A DNA stretch of 64,000 bases. It comes from Cryptomeria japonica (Eukaryota; Streptophyta; Pinopsida; Cupressales; Cupressaceae). Location of the stretch: positions 214,307,654 to 214,371,653 of the forward strand of contig NC_081411.1 of NCBI RefSeq assembly GCF_030272615.1, given 5' to 3'. Shown piece after piece: positions 46,001 to 60,134 of this stretch. Position 1 is the stretch's first letter. Each line of letters starts with the position of its first letter. The position numbers and the translations under genes were made by a program. Below the pieces are notes generated by a model. That model saw nothing but the letters and a program-made list of their open reading frames with translations. It had not been told where the DNA came from and did no database searches.

Positions 46001-47126
46001 TAATGGTAACGATAAGAGGAATGTTTTAGTATCTACAACCATCTAATGCTCTATCACCTTGAGGAGGTCTCAATTCATGATGTATAATTCCTCATGCATA
46101 AAATATATGGCAATTATAATTTAGATTTAATTAATAATTTATCTTTTAAATTAGAAATAGGTAAATAGAAAATATTTTCAATGCATGTCTTGGTACTTTT
46201 AGCCTTTAAAACATGACACATTTCATTTTTTCTCAAATAACCATGTGATTGATATGAAAAAACTAGCACATGTCTTCTCAAGTAGGTCAACAAAAGTAGT
46301 TGCAGATTTATTATTCAAAGCACATGCTTTAGCATTATCATTATTCAACACATTGTCATTCTCAAATTTAGGATTTCTTTTAATGATAGCCTTACCTACT
46401 AAAGTGATTGAGTGTATGATTGGGAGGGTCATTGGGTGTATCTAATGAAGGTGTAGAATTTGACTCCTTGTGACTATTTTTTATGATATTAGACTTAAAC
46501 CAATGATAAATGTTCTAGTTCATATATATTTTTTGTTTATATTGATTATCCATTTTATAGCTAAACCAATTGGATACTTTACTTCTCGATTTCCTTCACT
46601 TTTTGTGTTATTTTTGTCCTCATTCTTAACTAAAAAGAGTAAATTTATAACTTGATTTGACTAGTTATTATCTTCTTCATTTGAATAATCATCATCAATT
46701 GAACAAAAATACTCTGTTATGTCTAAAACTTGATTGTATAGTTTCACGAGAGTTGTTATGGGAAATAAACTCTATACATGATTAAATATTGACCATATTG
46801 ACCCAAAATTGTCTATTAAAAGTGATTCATGTAGTTCAATATAGATCACGATTATAAATTTTGATTATTATTATTGACATAGTTTATTGAGTGAGGTATT
46901 TGTACCTGATTACAATCATGTGATAAGTGATTAGAATGTCAAATTCTTTGAAAAATTGCAAGAAACAATAATTATTTGATGAAAAGAAGATGTAGTAATG
47001 CTCACAAGTGGAGTATGGTAGACTATTGAAACAAAAGAGAAACTTAGAGGAAAAATACTAGCAAGAACATTTTGTGAGGAAACATTTACAGTATTAGAAT
47101 TACTAGTAGCATAAGAACTTTGCGTA
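43011..47126. other. AT-rich stretch, no recognisable gene
   Basis: Scattered short frames only (for example 43370-43600 minus, 46245-46445 plus), none with recognisable motifs. TAAT/ATTA-rich runs dominate 45640-46010. Confidence 0.45.
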
Positions 47127-47285
47127 GGGGTAAGTGCGCTAAGATGGTGCAGAAAAAAGTGGCCACATGCAAAAAAAAAAGAAGAAATTTTTAATAACTC
47201 GTGAATGTTCTGGAAATTCAAAAATGTGCTAGGCTTGGTAACACACAGACTAGCCAAAAATAATTAAAAAATAAAGAGTTCCTCA

Positions 47286-47412
47286 AAACCCGTACGGGTT
47301 TCGAGAAACATTAGATTTTATAATAAAAAATCAAAAGTTCTTCAAAACTCATACGGGTTTTGAGGAAGTTTTGGCTTTAGTTCTACATAACCCGTATGGG
47401 TTATGTAGAACT
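47286..47412. repeat. palindrome cluster left of the GA tract
   Basis: Three palindromes: AAACCCGTACGGGTTT at 47286-47301, a degenerate one at 47344-47361, and a 34-bp hairpin at 47379-47412 with 15-bp perfect arms (AGTTCTACATAACCC) around GTAT. Confidence 0.85.
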
Positions 47413-47429
47413 AGGAACCAAATAGGAAG

Positions 47430-48345
<916 letters not shown>

Positions 48346-48416
48346 GGATTAGAATAGATAGAGATAGAGATATGTGTAGTAAATGCTAAGTTTACAAGTA
48401 TACATTGTTATGTCAT

Positions 48417-48570
48417 CATAACTCGTACGGGTTTTGTGAAACACAAAATAATGGTTTTAGTTCTACATATGGGTTATGTAGAACTGTGAATGATGGTTTT
48501 AGTTCTACATAACTAGTATGGGTTATGTAGAACTGTGAATTGTACTTTTTATTTTTTAAAACCTGTGGGG
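48417..48570. repeat. palindrome cluster right of the GA tract
   Basis: AACTCGTACGGGTTT near 48419, then two further copies of the AGTTCTACAT / TATGTAGAACT hairpin at 48459-48485 (centre shortened) and 48501-48534, and a degenerate unit near 48560. It uses the same hairpin as at 47379. Confidence 0.85.
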
Positions 48571-49432
48571 GTTTTGGCTTGGTAAGAGGTTTGGAAAATG
48601 ACCCTAAGGCTTGCAAGCTCATTTTTCCCCCATTTTTGTCCCTTTAGACATTTTTTCATCTTCCAACATGATTTATTGACTTCGTCATCATCAAGTTTAG
48701 ATATGATCAAGTGAATATCTCTAAAATTGCCACCATAATCTCACACATCTTCTCATATTTCTAACCAGATATTTTTTTCTATTTTTGGACAACATTAGCA
48801 TAGTAAACTTTAATTTTCTTTACCAGTGCCTTGGCAGTCCTCACAAACATATGTCTACCATTTTTTAATAACTTTTGATATACATGATCAAATGCAAAAT
48901 AAATTATATATTATTTTTCTACACTAGATTCTATACACTTTTAAAAAAATATGTTTGCATTTTCAATTATTTTGATGCAAGTTATGCCCAACGCACGAAC
49001 ATGTACCAAATTTTTCAGGATGTAGTCAATTAAAAAAATATAAACAAAAACTCAACAGAAAATTACAAAAAAATACATAACTTCTAGATCTCACTCTTAC
49101 CTACCATCCTATCAAATGGTTTTGCAAAATACTAAATCTAACTATATATTTTGTGCAACACACGAAAACAGCTATGCTATGTTTTTTTTGAAAAAATCAG
49201 GAACATTTTTTCATGCACGAGAGGTTTGACCCTCTTAATCTTATCCAATTTTAAAAAACTTTAGTAGTTTAGAAACAAGATTCAGAGTACTGCAAATCTT
49301 TTTCTTTTCTCAACTCCTAGTTTTGAGTGCATGACCTTCAAATATCTCTTTGAAGTTCAGGTTTACTTGTTTTAAAAAAAAAAGTAGCCAATTATACCCC
49401 CCTTTTTTGTCACCATCTTGGTGCACTTACCC

Positions 49433-50115
49433 ATAGCCTATAATCTCTTCATCCTTAATTTTTATGTCTTCTAGTCTATCTACCCAAGTTTTGATATTAT
49501 TGAATTCGTTTAACAATTCCTCACCAGTTTAGGCTTGAAATCCTAATAAGAAATATTATAAAAATAAAAATAAACATTTGCATTTGCAAATTGAGTTTTA
49601 CCAAATGCATGGGAATATAGACTAACATATGGAGAGGTATTAGGGATTGTAGGTACATTTTGACGACTAATATGTTGACTAGCATTCATATGGATACTTG
49701 GGAAATTAAATTGATCACATATCTTTTAGATATTGGTGTCTGTTGTTGGCAATGCCACAAGACATCATTTTCTAGCTCATGCCAAATCTACTCACTATTC
49801 AAATTTGTAATTTATCCCACTTTGCATGGGGAGAAATGCATGCACAATTTTTTCATGAAGTTAAGAATAGGATGTATAAATATAGTTTTCTCATGTTAAT
49901 TTTGTAACTTATGTATGGAGTTGCATGATAAGTTTCTAAAATTAATAGAAATAATCATTGTGTCAAAGACCTTTATTTAATAAGACTATTGTAAATATTT
50001 ATTTGTCTCTATTTTGTTCTTAGATGATCAATTCGTGTTATAGAATGGATCAACAAAAGATTAGTTTGTGTAATTAGTACTGTACATCATTTATGTGTTT
50101 TATTATTTCTTTATT
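49433..50115. other. no recognisable gene
   Basis: AT-rich. A short forward frame at 49660-49899 has no recognisable motif. Confidence 0.4.
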
Positions 50116-51600
50116 TTGTATCAAAGCAGGTTTGAGAAGGTTAATTAGGCTCAATAATTTACAAAAGAATGAGATTGTGGGAGGTTGAAAAGACAACCAA
50201 AACATTGAATAAATTGTTAGATTCAATCATAATTGAAGATAAAAACATTGTTGTATTTTTTAGAGTCAAAGAAAGATCATTAGTGTGAAGTTGAATTAAT
50301 CTCCTTCAACTAATTAAAGTAACTGGTGAACAAAGAAAGATCATTTTTCATGTTTATAACATATCTATCAAGTAAAGTGCAAGTTGCTCGGTGATAGCTA
50401 GCATGGAGATTCAATGACAAAGGTTGAATTGTAAGTCTAGAAAAAGCCATTAACAAATTTAAAGTTTTTTTGCCACTATTTGGTTGTAGGAGATCAAAAG
50501 AGATCTCAAATTCATAAATATTGTAGTTTGAAAGCAATCACCAAGTCAAGACCACCATTAGTGAAGGAAATATTGAACTCTTAATTTCTTGAAAGAAGGT
50601 ATCTTTAGTTTAAAATCTATATAAATATTTTTAGTTGTTTCTTGTAAAAACCATTGACAAACTAGAAAATAGATCATTTAAAAAAAAAAAAAAAAGAGGT
50701 GTAGAAATTAGAATATCCAAAATCACCTAGTCAAAGTGTGAAGATACCACCACAAATAAATATTATTCCCACATCCTATTTTTGGAGAGACTTAAGTAGA
50801 AGAAAAGAGTGAGAATAAATTACAAGGTTAAGTAATTTTTGTTTGATTGATATTTCCAAGTTCTTGCCAAAGAAATTATAGCAAGGAAGACATGGGCCAA
50901 GGAAATCACTCAATTGGCACTATCCAAAGGTGAAATTGATCATAAAGAGAAGATATTGAGGTCAAAGTGAAGTTTTCATATCAATTTAAAAGAGGAATAA
51001 ACATTTTTTCATAACCTCATGTTTAAAAAGAAGTTTCAACCCTTAAAGTTTGTTTAAAAGTTTATCTAGTTAAAAAGAATATTAGGCATAATATACCAAG
51101 TTTAAATCCATCTCAAAGAAAGGTGAAGACCTCAATTTGTAAGGAAGTGAAATCAAATCCTTTCGAAATGCCATAGTGTTTTTGTCAAAATAAATTGAAT
51201 TCAGGCCCTGTAGGAGAGAAAGTGTGAACCATTGAAGGAGTAATAGCTAGGTAAAATGCAATCTAAAAGGATATCACCACACCATAATAGGCACTGTGGT
51301 AGGAGAGAATTCCACACAACACAAAAAAAGAAATGAAGTCAACCATATATGTTATTGAGACGAATAGTTGGTTTTGTGTTGAATCAATTAGTCATTGAAA
51401 TTAAGGGGGAGATTGTTGAAATATTTAACTGATCTGAATTCTATTTATTGAGAAATTGTATTGTATTCCTTGTCTCTATTCATTTTTTTTGTTGATCCTT
51501 GATCAGGTAATCAAGAACTTTTTGTAATGTTTGAGATATATTGAATAAATCTTGTATGTTCAAACCAATTTTCTTTTCACTATAGAAATTTCTATGTTTT
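50116..51600 (+). mobile_element. possible small non-autonomous copia-type element
   Basis: TTGTATCAAAGCAGG at 50116 is two changes from the usual initiator-Met PBS core. At 51400-51413 ATTAAGGGGGAGAT abuts TGTTGAAATATTTAAC, a typical copia PPT/LTR junction. The 1.3 kb between has no pol. I could not match a 5' LTR to the 51414 LTR start, so PBS and LTR may belong to different relics. Confidence 0.35.
51400..51413 (+). other. copia-type polypurine tract and LTR start
   Basis: ATTAAGGGGGAGAT followed by TGTTGAAATA. The LTR continues to at least 51560; its end is not clear. Confidence 0.5.
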
Positions 51601-53450
51601 CTAATTTCTTCACTTGTCCCTTTTTTCTCTTTTTCCTTTCTCCATCATGCAATTGTAATAAAAATATCTACTTGTCCCTTTATGTTTATCCTTTTATGAT
51701 TTGATGGTAATCTATAATCCATTCCAATGACCTCACTTTTGCACAAGTAGAGAGGATATCAACACATTTTAAAGAGTCTAGCTTCCATGCCTCCAACGAC
51801 ATTTCTTGTCTCTCTTTTCATCAAATATCTCTTGCCTCTCAATTTTACCATAAATTTTAACTCCTTTCTTACACCATTCTTTTTGCCTTCCTTCTCTTCC
51901 AACTCCCCCAAAACTAGTCAAAATCACATTTTTTTATGAGATTGAGGGTGAAGGACTAGATCTTCTACACCAATTAACCATCAATGTAACATTTTCTTCT
52001 CAACAAAAGGTTGTCCCCTCTTTTTAGCATGAATCTCCTCTTGATCAACTATGCCCATGCTTTTGTATTCCTACACCATGCTCTTCTACTTGCACAACCA
52101 TTCCTATCATACCCATGCCATTCTATTAATATCAGGCTATCTCGTTTATCTCCTTTTTCATTTTCAAAGTCTTTTTAATTTTCCTCATTGAATTTTTATT
52201 TTGTTCCTATTCTTTGAATGCTAGAAACAAATATGACAAAATAAACATATACTTTGTGAGATACTATCTTATTTAATGTAACAATTTCTATTTATACATT
52301 AAATAATACTTGATATAAACAACTAGTGTCATATTATGAAATGTAAATTTCAATCAAATTTATTTATTGTATGTCATTCTAGTATTTATTATCTATTGAA
52401 TGACTACAAAGTATTAACAAATATTATTATTATTATGATTTGTTAACCTTCATATATAAAAAATGATAGAAACAACTTCAATTTCTCATATCACCAATTC
52501 CATATCTTTTGAAATTACAAAGCAAGCCAAAAGAACCCCACACATCAATTTTTTTTAGAAGGGTTAAATATATAAATAGGTATTCAATTAGAAATGGAGA
52601 AATATTTGTTTGAAGAGTATCCATGATTCTTCATTCCTCATGTGAATTGATCATGGACTAATTAAATAGATCTTAGACATGTTAAATAGAAATAGAAATT
52701 AAGTTTTGAATGTTTCAATAGAATTTTTATTTTAACTGGGTACGTATTGGAAAAGTCTTTCACAAGTGTGAACTCTAATAGACATGGAAACGAATCTTTA
52801 TGGGCCTTTTCTATTATGTGCAAACAATTCTTATAATATATTAGTCGATTAATCCAAATCTTTATAATAAATTGCAGCATGTGAAAGGGGAACTCTGGTT
52901 TCTCGTAGAAGATATAAACTACTTATATTTATAATATTGATGAGGGTAACTTGGGTAAGATGGGGCTGAGGAAGGTTGTTTTATGGGTAAGATTGTTATA
53001 TGAGGAAGTTGCTGGCCAATTTTTTTAAAAGGAGGTTCCACTTTCAGAATTCCTTTTAAATATAATTTTCTCCTTAGCAACATTGAATGTTAAAAACTAT
53101 AATTTGGATGGCATTATACATGTGGAATTAAATCTTTCCAAGCTCTTTAATTACAGAACTCATAAAAAGCTGAGTACAAATTTATAATAGAATGAGAAAT
53201 CATAAGAGCATGCCAAACAATGCGAAGGCACCAAAACAAGAGACAAAAACTAGTATCTGAGACTTTTCTGCAATGTCTCAATACCTTTGTTTAACAATCA
53301 CACAATTTAACTTTCTTACAAGTTTTGAAATATTTAGAAATCAAAATTTTAAATTTTAAGTTTTATATTTTCAAAAGGAATTGCATATCAAACTCTATTA
53401 CCATTCAAACACTGTAAAAATAGTAAACAATCATTTTAATTTAAACTGTG
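51601..53450. other. AT-rich stretch without recognisable features
   Basis: Short frames only; no repeat or RNA gene recognised. Confidence 0.5.
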
Positions 53451-53465
53451 AAAACATCAGCTTCA

Positions 53466-53535
53466 AAAGTTGCCATGTAAATCCTATGTAGAGCTCCTTC
53501 ATAGTAATGTGCCAGTTGCCATGTAAATCCTCTTT
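53466..53535. repeat. short direct repeat
   Basis: GTTGCCATGTAAATCCT occurs twice about 47 bp apart. Confidence 0.7.
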
Positions 53536-53753
53536 GAGCTTCTCCTCAAGTGAGTTAATGCCAATCTAAAAAAAATACGCTCGAATAGGAACGTGTGGCC
53601 ACCATATACTCTCCTAGAACTTGCTGGCAAGAGCAAGGCCCACACAGACATAACATGGGTCATTGTTGTTTGGTGAGTAGACAGTTGACTGAAACTTATT
53701 CTTCTGAATTATTTTTGGAGTGTCTATCCAGCAAGGTGTGTATTTTTTTAATA

Positions 53754-53773
53754 ATATATATATATATATATAT
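53754..53773. repeat. (TA)n microsatellite
   Basis: About ten TA units. Confidence 0.95.
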
Positions 53774-54138
53774 GAAGTTATTAAATTATTATATTACAAT
53801 TTGCTTCTTCAAATTAGATCTTGATTTTGCTGATGTCAATTTTTGTCGTTCCATGTCACATTACTTTTTTGAGTAGGGCTCTTTTAGGAATGACTTGAAT
53901 CACACACATTAATCTTATAGTGTATGTGGTTTAAGGCTGGCCCTTTGGTATTGTTGTGTTATGACTTAAAAACTTGAGAAGCCCCTAATATTTTTTAATC
54001 TAGGAAGCTGTGAACCTGATTATTTTATGAGAAATACTTGTGTGTTCATAGTGTCTTGCTAGAGTTTATGGAGGATCTATCAAGATCATACATTATTTTG
54101 AGGATGAAGAATCAATTTCATTATTTTTTTCAACTCAA

Positions 54139-54198
<60 letters not shown>
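54139..54198. repeat. compound (CT)n(CA)n microsatellite
   Basis: About 11 CT followed by about 19 CA dinucleotides, uninterrupted. Confidence 0.97.
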
Positions 54199-54200
<2 letters not shown>

Positions 54201-54856
54201 ATAATCCCACATTGAGAAATCAATGACCACAATCTAATCTCAATGGCTAAGATTATCTTGACATCATCAAGTACTTTCTAGAAGTTTTCAATTACTTTCT
54301 AGAAGTTACTAGAGAAAAATAGATAACTTTCTATTATTTTCTCGAGCATGCATGGAGACACCTGTCCGAGCTACACAAACTAACACTTTGCTCAACCCAT
54401 TATTAGGGGGAACGATGTTTGTTTTAATGCAAATACAAAATCAAAGGATATATTGAATTAACATATTTGATTTTGGTAGTGACTTCAATTGTGTAAAAAA
54501 TTGGTTTTGTAACTAATTGTTGCTTATGGCAGTGCCTCTTAAAGCAGTACATTCCCATTTTTTTATCCTCAGTATGGTTTTTATATAATTTGTATTGATA
54601 TTAGTTTTCCCCATCATAGATACTATGCTCAACTTTTTCATTGTCCTCATATACTTTTGTTTTAACTTTCTAAATATTTCCACGATGTGCCAGAATTGAC
54701 AATTTGGTTTTGGAAAGAAATTAAGATTTTATGGTTATGATTTTTTTTTATTCCCCTATCCTTTTTCAATTCTAAGATGTTTAATGAAATTTTAAAAACA
54801 TTGTTGGAGGAATTTGTCTAAAACAAATGATTCATGCAAATCAAACAAGGGAATAT

Positions 54857-55210
54857 ACTCATTTATCATAATGTCTAATTTCAAAGTTTTATTGCAGAGA
54901 AATTATTTGAAGAATGCTTCTAAATGTATTTTTTTTACAATTGTTTGAAGTTTATATTTTTTCTTTTTGAATTGATAATATGTATAAGTTACATTTCAAT
55001 CTAAGATATAATAGGAGCAAAGTGTTTGTCTTTACTCATGTATCATAATGTATAATTTCAAAGTTTTATTGAGGATAAATTATTTGAAGAATGCTTCTAA
55101 ATGTGTTTTTTACAATTATTTGAAGTTTAAATTTTTTCTTTTTGAGTTAATAATATGTAGAAGTTACATTTCAACCTAAGATATAATAGGAGCAAAGTGT
55201 TTTTCATTTT
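54857..55210. repeat. 177-bp tandem duplication
   Basis: ACTCATTTATCATAATGT at 54857 and ACTCATGTATCATAATGT at 55034 begin two copies, both ending near GGAGCAAAGTGTTT. They differ by a modest number of substitutions and a T-run length change. Confidence 0.85.
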
Positions 55211-56390
55211 TCATGGAGTGTGGCTCAACTCATGGATTGTGGGTGCAATAATTCTTCTAACTATTTAGAGAATCCTAGAAAATATAATGGCATCCATCCT
55301 TCCTTAAATATCCTTAACGAAACCTATAATTTGAGCTTCAATATTAATTATGCAGTTACACATGAACCTGACATATAGAATGTGCCAGAATAGGTGTTGT
55401 ATCTGAAGCTTCACAAAAGAAACAAGATAGTCATCTCTAATTAAATTACCTTCCTGCATTATCTTTGTTTTATGTTCTATATTTTTTGGAGACAAATTCA
55501 AAGTAGAATAATTTTTTTTATTAAAACAAAGCTTATGTTAAAATAATACTTAAGGGAGTAGCCAACATCATAAGGGGAAATCAACACATTTGTCTAGAGA
55601 ACAATAAATAATTAAATTACATTATTCTTTTTAAATGAAACAAAGGGCCAAATCAAGTTAAACAAATTTTAAAAAATATTTTTTTAATGAATAGGTAATT
55701 TCATAAAAATTTAAATAAAAGTATATTATCCACAAAAAAAGTAGAGGGATGTAAGATCGATCCTTAGGACTCATAGGGTTAGTGCCCAAAAATAGCACTA
55801 AAACATCAAAAAACTATGGGCAGTGCCCGAAAATAGAAATAGCTAAAAACAAATTGCTAAGCGGCTAAAGCAGTGGTAGCAAGAGGCATCAATGGATCAC
55901 AATGATCCTTCACATCTCTTCACCAAGTAGGACACCCACCACATCTTCAGATTTAAAAACAACACAAGTAATATCGATAGCCATAACAAGAGAATCCCAC
56001 GAATCAAGCAAAGAACAAAGAAAGATCTGATATTTCTCCTCTTCGTTCATCCTAACACCAAAATATACTAATTGAGCAACCAACATATTGAATGCTTCTA
56101 GATGGTCTACAACTCATCCACCCTCTTCCATCTTCAAGGAATACAATTTCTTCCTCAAGAAAATCTAATTCAATAAATATTTTTCTTGATACATTTCAAA
56201 AAGCTTATCCCATAGTTTCTTTTTAGTGGTTTCTTCGTAGACATTGATCAAAATGGAGTTTTCTAGGCATGGTCTAATCAGACCCTTGGCTTCTTGTGTA
56301 ATAAATAACCACAATTAACTCAACAAAATTGACCATTCCTTTTTTTTGTTTAATTTAATCATTGTGTTTGATTCAATTGCATACTATGGG
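55211..56390. other. no recognisable gene
   Basis: Short frames without recognisable motifs, for example 55304-55501 on the minus strand. Confidence 0.45.
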
Positions 56391-56394
56391 CCTC

Positions 56395-56610
56395 CATCCA
56401 TTTGGATTAGGCATTCATCCATCCGGGATGAGCATCTAACCATACGGGTTAGGCATTGGTCCATACGAGACATAAGATTTCATCTATCCAATATGGGATA
56501 GGCATCTACCCATATGGGGTAGGCATAGGTCCATACAGGACATAAGATTTCATCTATCCAATATGGGATAGGCATCTACCCATACGAAGTAGGCATCTAT
56601 CCAATCGGGA
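56395..56610. repeat. tandem array of ~22-bp CATACGGG-type units with a 70-bp higher period
   Basis: Units of the form TAGGCATCTACCCATACGGG recur. A 70-bp block (GGTCCATACGAGACATAAGA to the next GGCATAGG) is repeated at about 56452 and 56522. Confidence 0.75.
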
Positions 56611-57690
56611 TAGGAGGTGCTCTGGCCAGAGACTTAGACTCATTGGGACCATTCAGGTCCTGAGCCACTCACTAAGTACTACACTCTTCTAACAGAAGTG
56701 CACCGAGGTCACCATCCTTAGGAGTAATTAAATAACATAATACAAGCTTGAATTCTGCCTTGGAATTTTGCTTAAAGCCTTGGGAAGTCAAGCGAATCCA
56801 TACGAGATTCCTTTCGAGTATGCATTGAATTACTTTTTCCAGTTTAATTATCTTATCTTTCAAAATAGATTTCTTACTCAATCTTTCTTTTACCAAGCCT
56901 AGACCCCACCCACGAATGCCTGAGTACGAGGGACAACTCCATCTCAAGACTATCTACATACCCGCTTCGGCACGGGATCAAGGCGTAAAGTATGTCGTTC
57001 TATTTTCTACTCTATGGTTTGATGTAAACTGATTAGTGGGTACACAACCCTTTCTAGGGTCAATGTCCTTGACAGTTTCTCTGTGGTTTCTACCCATGAT
57101 GGTAGCACTTAAGAAAAGGCTCAAGATGGCCTATTGCTTGTGGCCTAAAACAACTAGATCCTAATTCTTACCATGAGCGTCACCCTTGACCAATTGTTAA
57201 TCAACAACAATTCTTTGAGATTAATTCAATTTTACAAAACCATTTCACTCATCATCCCTATAGGGGTTTACTATAGTTTAACTCAGCGAATGAAAGATAG
57301 TTTTTGAATTATCTTATTAAATTATCGATCCAAGGGGGATTACCTGTCCCTTGGATTTTAACTTCCAAGTGTCCCTTATTACTCCCTGATGATTTATAGG
57401 GATGATGCCATAGACGTCATTGATGTAGCTTTATTAGGTCTTAAGTGTAGTAGTTCAACACGATGACATTACTTGTAAGCGTGACCCAGAGGAATCGTAT
57501 ATACCGAACGCTACTATGTTTTGGTTTCCATCTTCCTTTCTTTACTTTTCTAACTACGAGCTATGAAAACATCATACTTTAAAACAACAACTAATTGAAT
57601 GCACAAAATTTAATTAATTGAAGTAACTACTTGGAATATAACTTGCATAACAATGACCATCATGAAGCTTGCATATTAATAATTACATGT
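56611..57690. other. no recognisable gene
   Basis: Moderate GC for this window and few long frames. A 91-aa minus frame (56672-56947) has no recognisable motif. It could be LTR or leader sequence of an unidentified element. Confidence 0.35.
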
Positions 57691-57692
57691 GT

Positions 57693-57834
57693 ACTTGCAT
57701 GAAAACGTCAATAAATGTAATTAATCTATAAGTAATTTGCATGTTATAAGAATAGTGCAACTTGCATGAAAACGTCAATAAATGTAATTAATCTATAAGT
57801 AATTTGAATGTTATAAGAATAGTGTAACTTGCAT
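57693..57834. repeat. 67-bp tandem duplication
   Basis: ACTTGCATGAAAACGTCAAT starts at 57693 and 57760, with a third partial start at 57827. The copies are almost identical. Confidence 0.9.
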
Positions 57835-58300
57835 GCATGATTAAGCAACCCAAAAATAATGATTAATTTAGGCATTGAATTCAAATCATATTAATGTGAA
57901 TTAATTGGTAAAGGCCAACTAAGTGCCCCAATGGATCTTAAATGGAATGAATAACTCTAATTAAAATAATTTGATATAATATAATTTACGAATATAGAAA
58001 TTTACCAAGGATAATTTAATTATGAATTTACTACACAATAATCCCCAATATTTATGAACTTTTCTAAGTTAAATCCAACAACTTAAAATTTATACTAAGG
58101 AAAGAATTAACATTTCCTAAATTGCAATTAATAACAATTAAACCTAAAATTTAAACAAAAATAATTATTAGAAATTAACTTGAAATTTAACCCCAAAGTA
58201 ATTACTAAATATTCTAAATTGCAAATTAAAAAGAATATATATAAAAAAACTAATTACAAAAATAAAATAAGCGAAATTTTTTGTTTTAATAGTAAATACA

Positions 58301-58500
58301 GGGGGGGGGGGGTGGGGTGTGGTGGGGACCACGGGTCCCCATCATCCCTGTGGTCTTGCATGCACAGGCCTGCAGGGTTGAGGGGACACCATGGTCCCCT
58401 CCACTTGCCTGCGGCCACTGCCGTGACAGTGACCGCAGGGGTAGTGGGGGGTACCGCTGCCCCCAGTGGTTACAATACCCTTCACCCCCGTACGCTACCG
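58301..58500. other. GC-rich island with 12-G run and palindromes
   Basis: After a run of 12 G at 58301, ~200 bp are GC-rich within strongly AT-rich flanks. They include palindromes such as GGGGACCACGGGTCCCC and GGGGACACCATGGTCCCC. Frames through it (58180-58512) look compositional, not conserved. Confidence 0.6.
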
Positions 58501-58739
58501 ATATTCATTTGAATATTTTTTGAAGACCGTGCTATTATAATTACATGCAACATTAATATATTTTAACATTTTGAATAAATTTAATATGATCAAACAATTG
58601 TTTTAGATTGATTTTATAGTAACAGGAGGTTAATATTTACACAGAGAGAGAGGTTACTCCACCATTCACATGGAGGAAGTTTATTTCCAGATTTCACAGG
58701 GGAATTGTTTATTTCCAGTATTCGTTTCCATTATTCATA

Positions 58740-59215
58740 GGAGGATTTTATTCAACTAATATTCTCAGAGATTCAAAATACTCATAGAGAGATTTAAAAT
58801 ACTCAGAGAGAGATTTAAAATAATCATAGAGAGATTTAAAAATAATCACATAGTAATTTAAAATACTCACAGAGAGATTTTTAAAAATAATCACAGAGAG
58901 ATTTATTTAACTAAAATTCACAGAGAGATCTTATTCAACTCACAGGGAGATTTATTTAATCTAATAATCACAGAGAGATTTATTTAACTAAAAATCACAG
59001 AGAGATTTTATTCAACTCACAGGGAGATTTATTTAATCTAATAATCACAGAGAGATTTATTTAACTAAAATTCACAGAGAGATCTTATTCAATTCTCAGG
59101 GAGATTTATTTAATCTAATAATTACAAAGGGATCTTATTCAACTAAAATTCACAGAGAGATTTTGATTCAACTATTATTCACAGAGAGATCTTACTCAAC
59201 TCACAGGAAGATTAA
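58740..59215. repeat. hierarchical tandem repeat, ~25-bp units in a 77-bp higher-order unit
   Basis: Some 17 copies of a CACAGAGAGATTTATT-like unit. From 58941 a three-unit block recurs every ~77 bp (CACAGGGAGATTTATTTAAT at about 58941 and 59018, degenerate at about 59095). Confidence 0.85.
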
Positions 59216-60134
59216 AGAATGAGATTCAGATTTCCATTTGAAGAACTAGAGAAATGAATTATAGGAAAAAAAAAAGATTCAAATCACATAGGGAAGAATT
59301 TTAATCTTAGAAATAGAGATTTTAAACAATTAAAAGAATATGATTTTCTTTTTGCTAAAATCTTTGAAAAAAAACAAAAAGAAAGATCATGTGCATATTT
59401 TTTTAAGGGAAATAAAATAAATAAATAACTATCTTTTACATGCACTATATGAAAGCATTATCATTATTATTTATCCCCCAATAAAAGATTTAAAATCTAA
59501 TAAAAGAATTTCTTTATATATAAAGGAAGATTTATAACTATTTTTTTGAAAATACAAATTCCTCATAAGTGAATGTAAAATAATAAGGAGAGAACTTGGT
59601 TTATCAAGCTTTATGTTGAATCCACTAGTTATCCTTTTGATCCTTCCTTGCAACTTGAGAGAAATCCTTCAAACAACAACTCAAAATTCTTGCAACGAAA
59701 AATGAGACTACCAAAGAAGATCTACTTCTAAAACTTGGGAAATTTTCTTCAAAACATAATCAACTCCCTTCTTTGAAACTTGCATATAATTTTATAAGAA
59801 AAATCTTTCCATTCCACTATCTAGAAAATTTAATTAAAAAGGAGATTCTTTCCCAATTTTGGACTTCATGCAAATTGATTAAACTTAGTGGGAGAGTTAC
59901 ATGCAAGGTGGTGGAGAATCCTCTAGAAGCTTCTTATTCTTCCTACAACATGTACCATAATTGGAAGTGGAAAATAAATAAATAAAATAATGTATATTTT
60001 CCATGTGTGTGTGTGTATTCATTTTTTTTTTAAATTCTTTTATAACATTCATTCAATCATTTTAAATAGCTTAACCAAAATATAATAGAATTGTACTTAA
60101 AACAAAAAGTGATAAAGGAGGGTTGTGACATCTC

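Noticed and set aside
58180-58512. 110-aa forward frame through the GC island
   Set aside because: It joins AT-rich and poly-G sequence, has no recognisable motif and no upstream signals.
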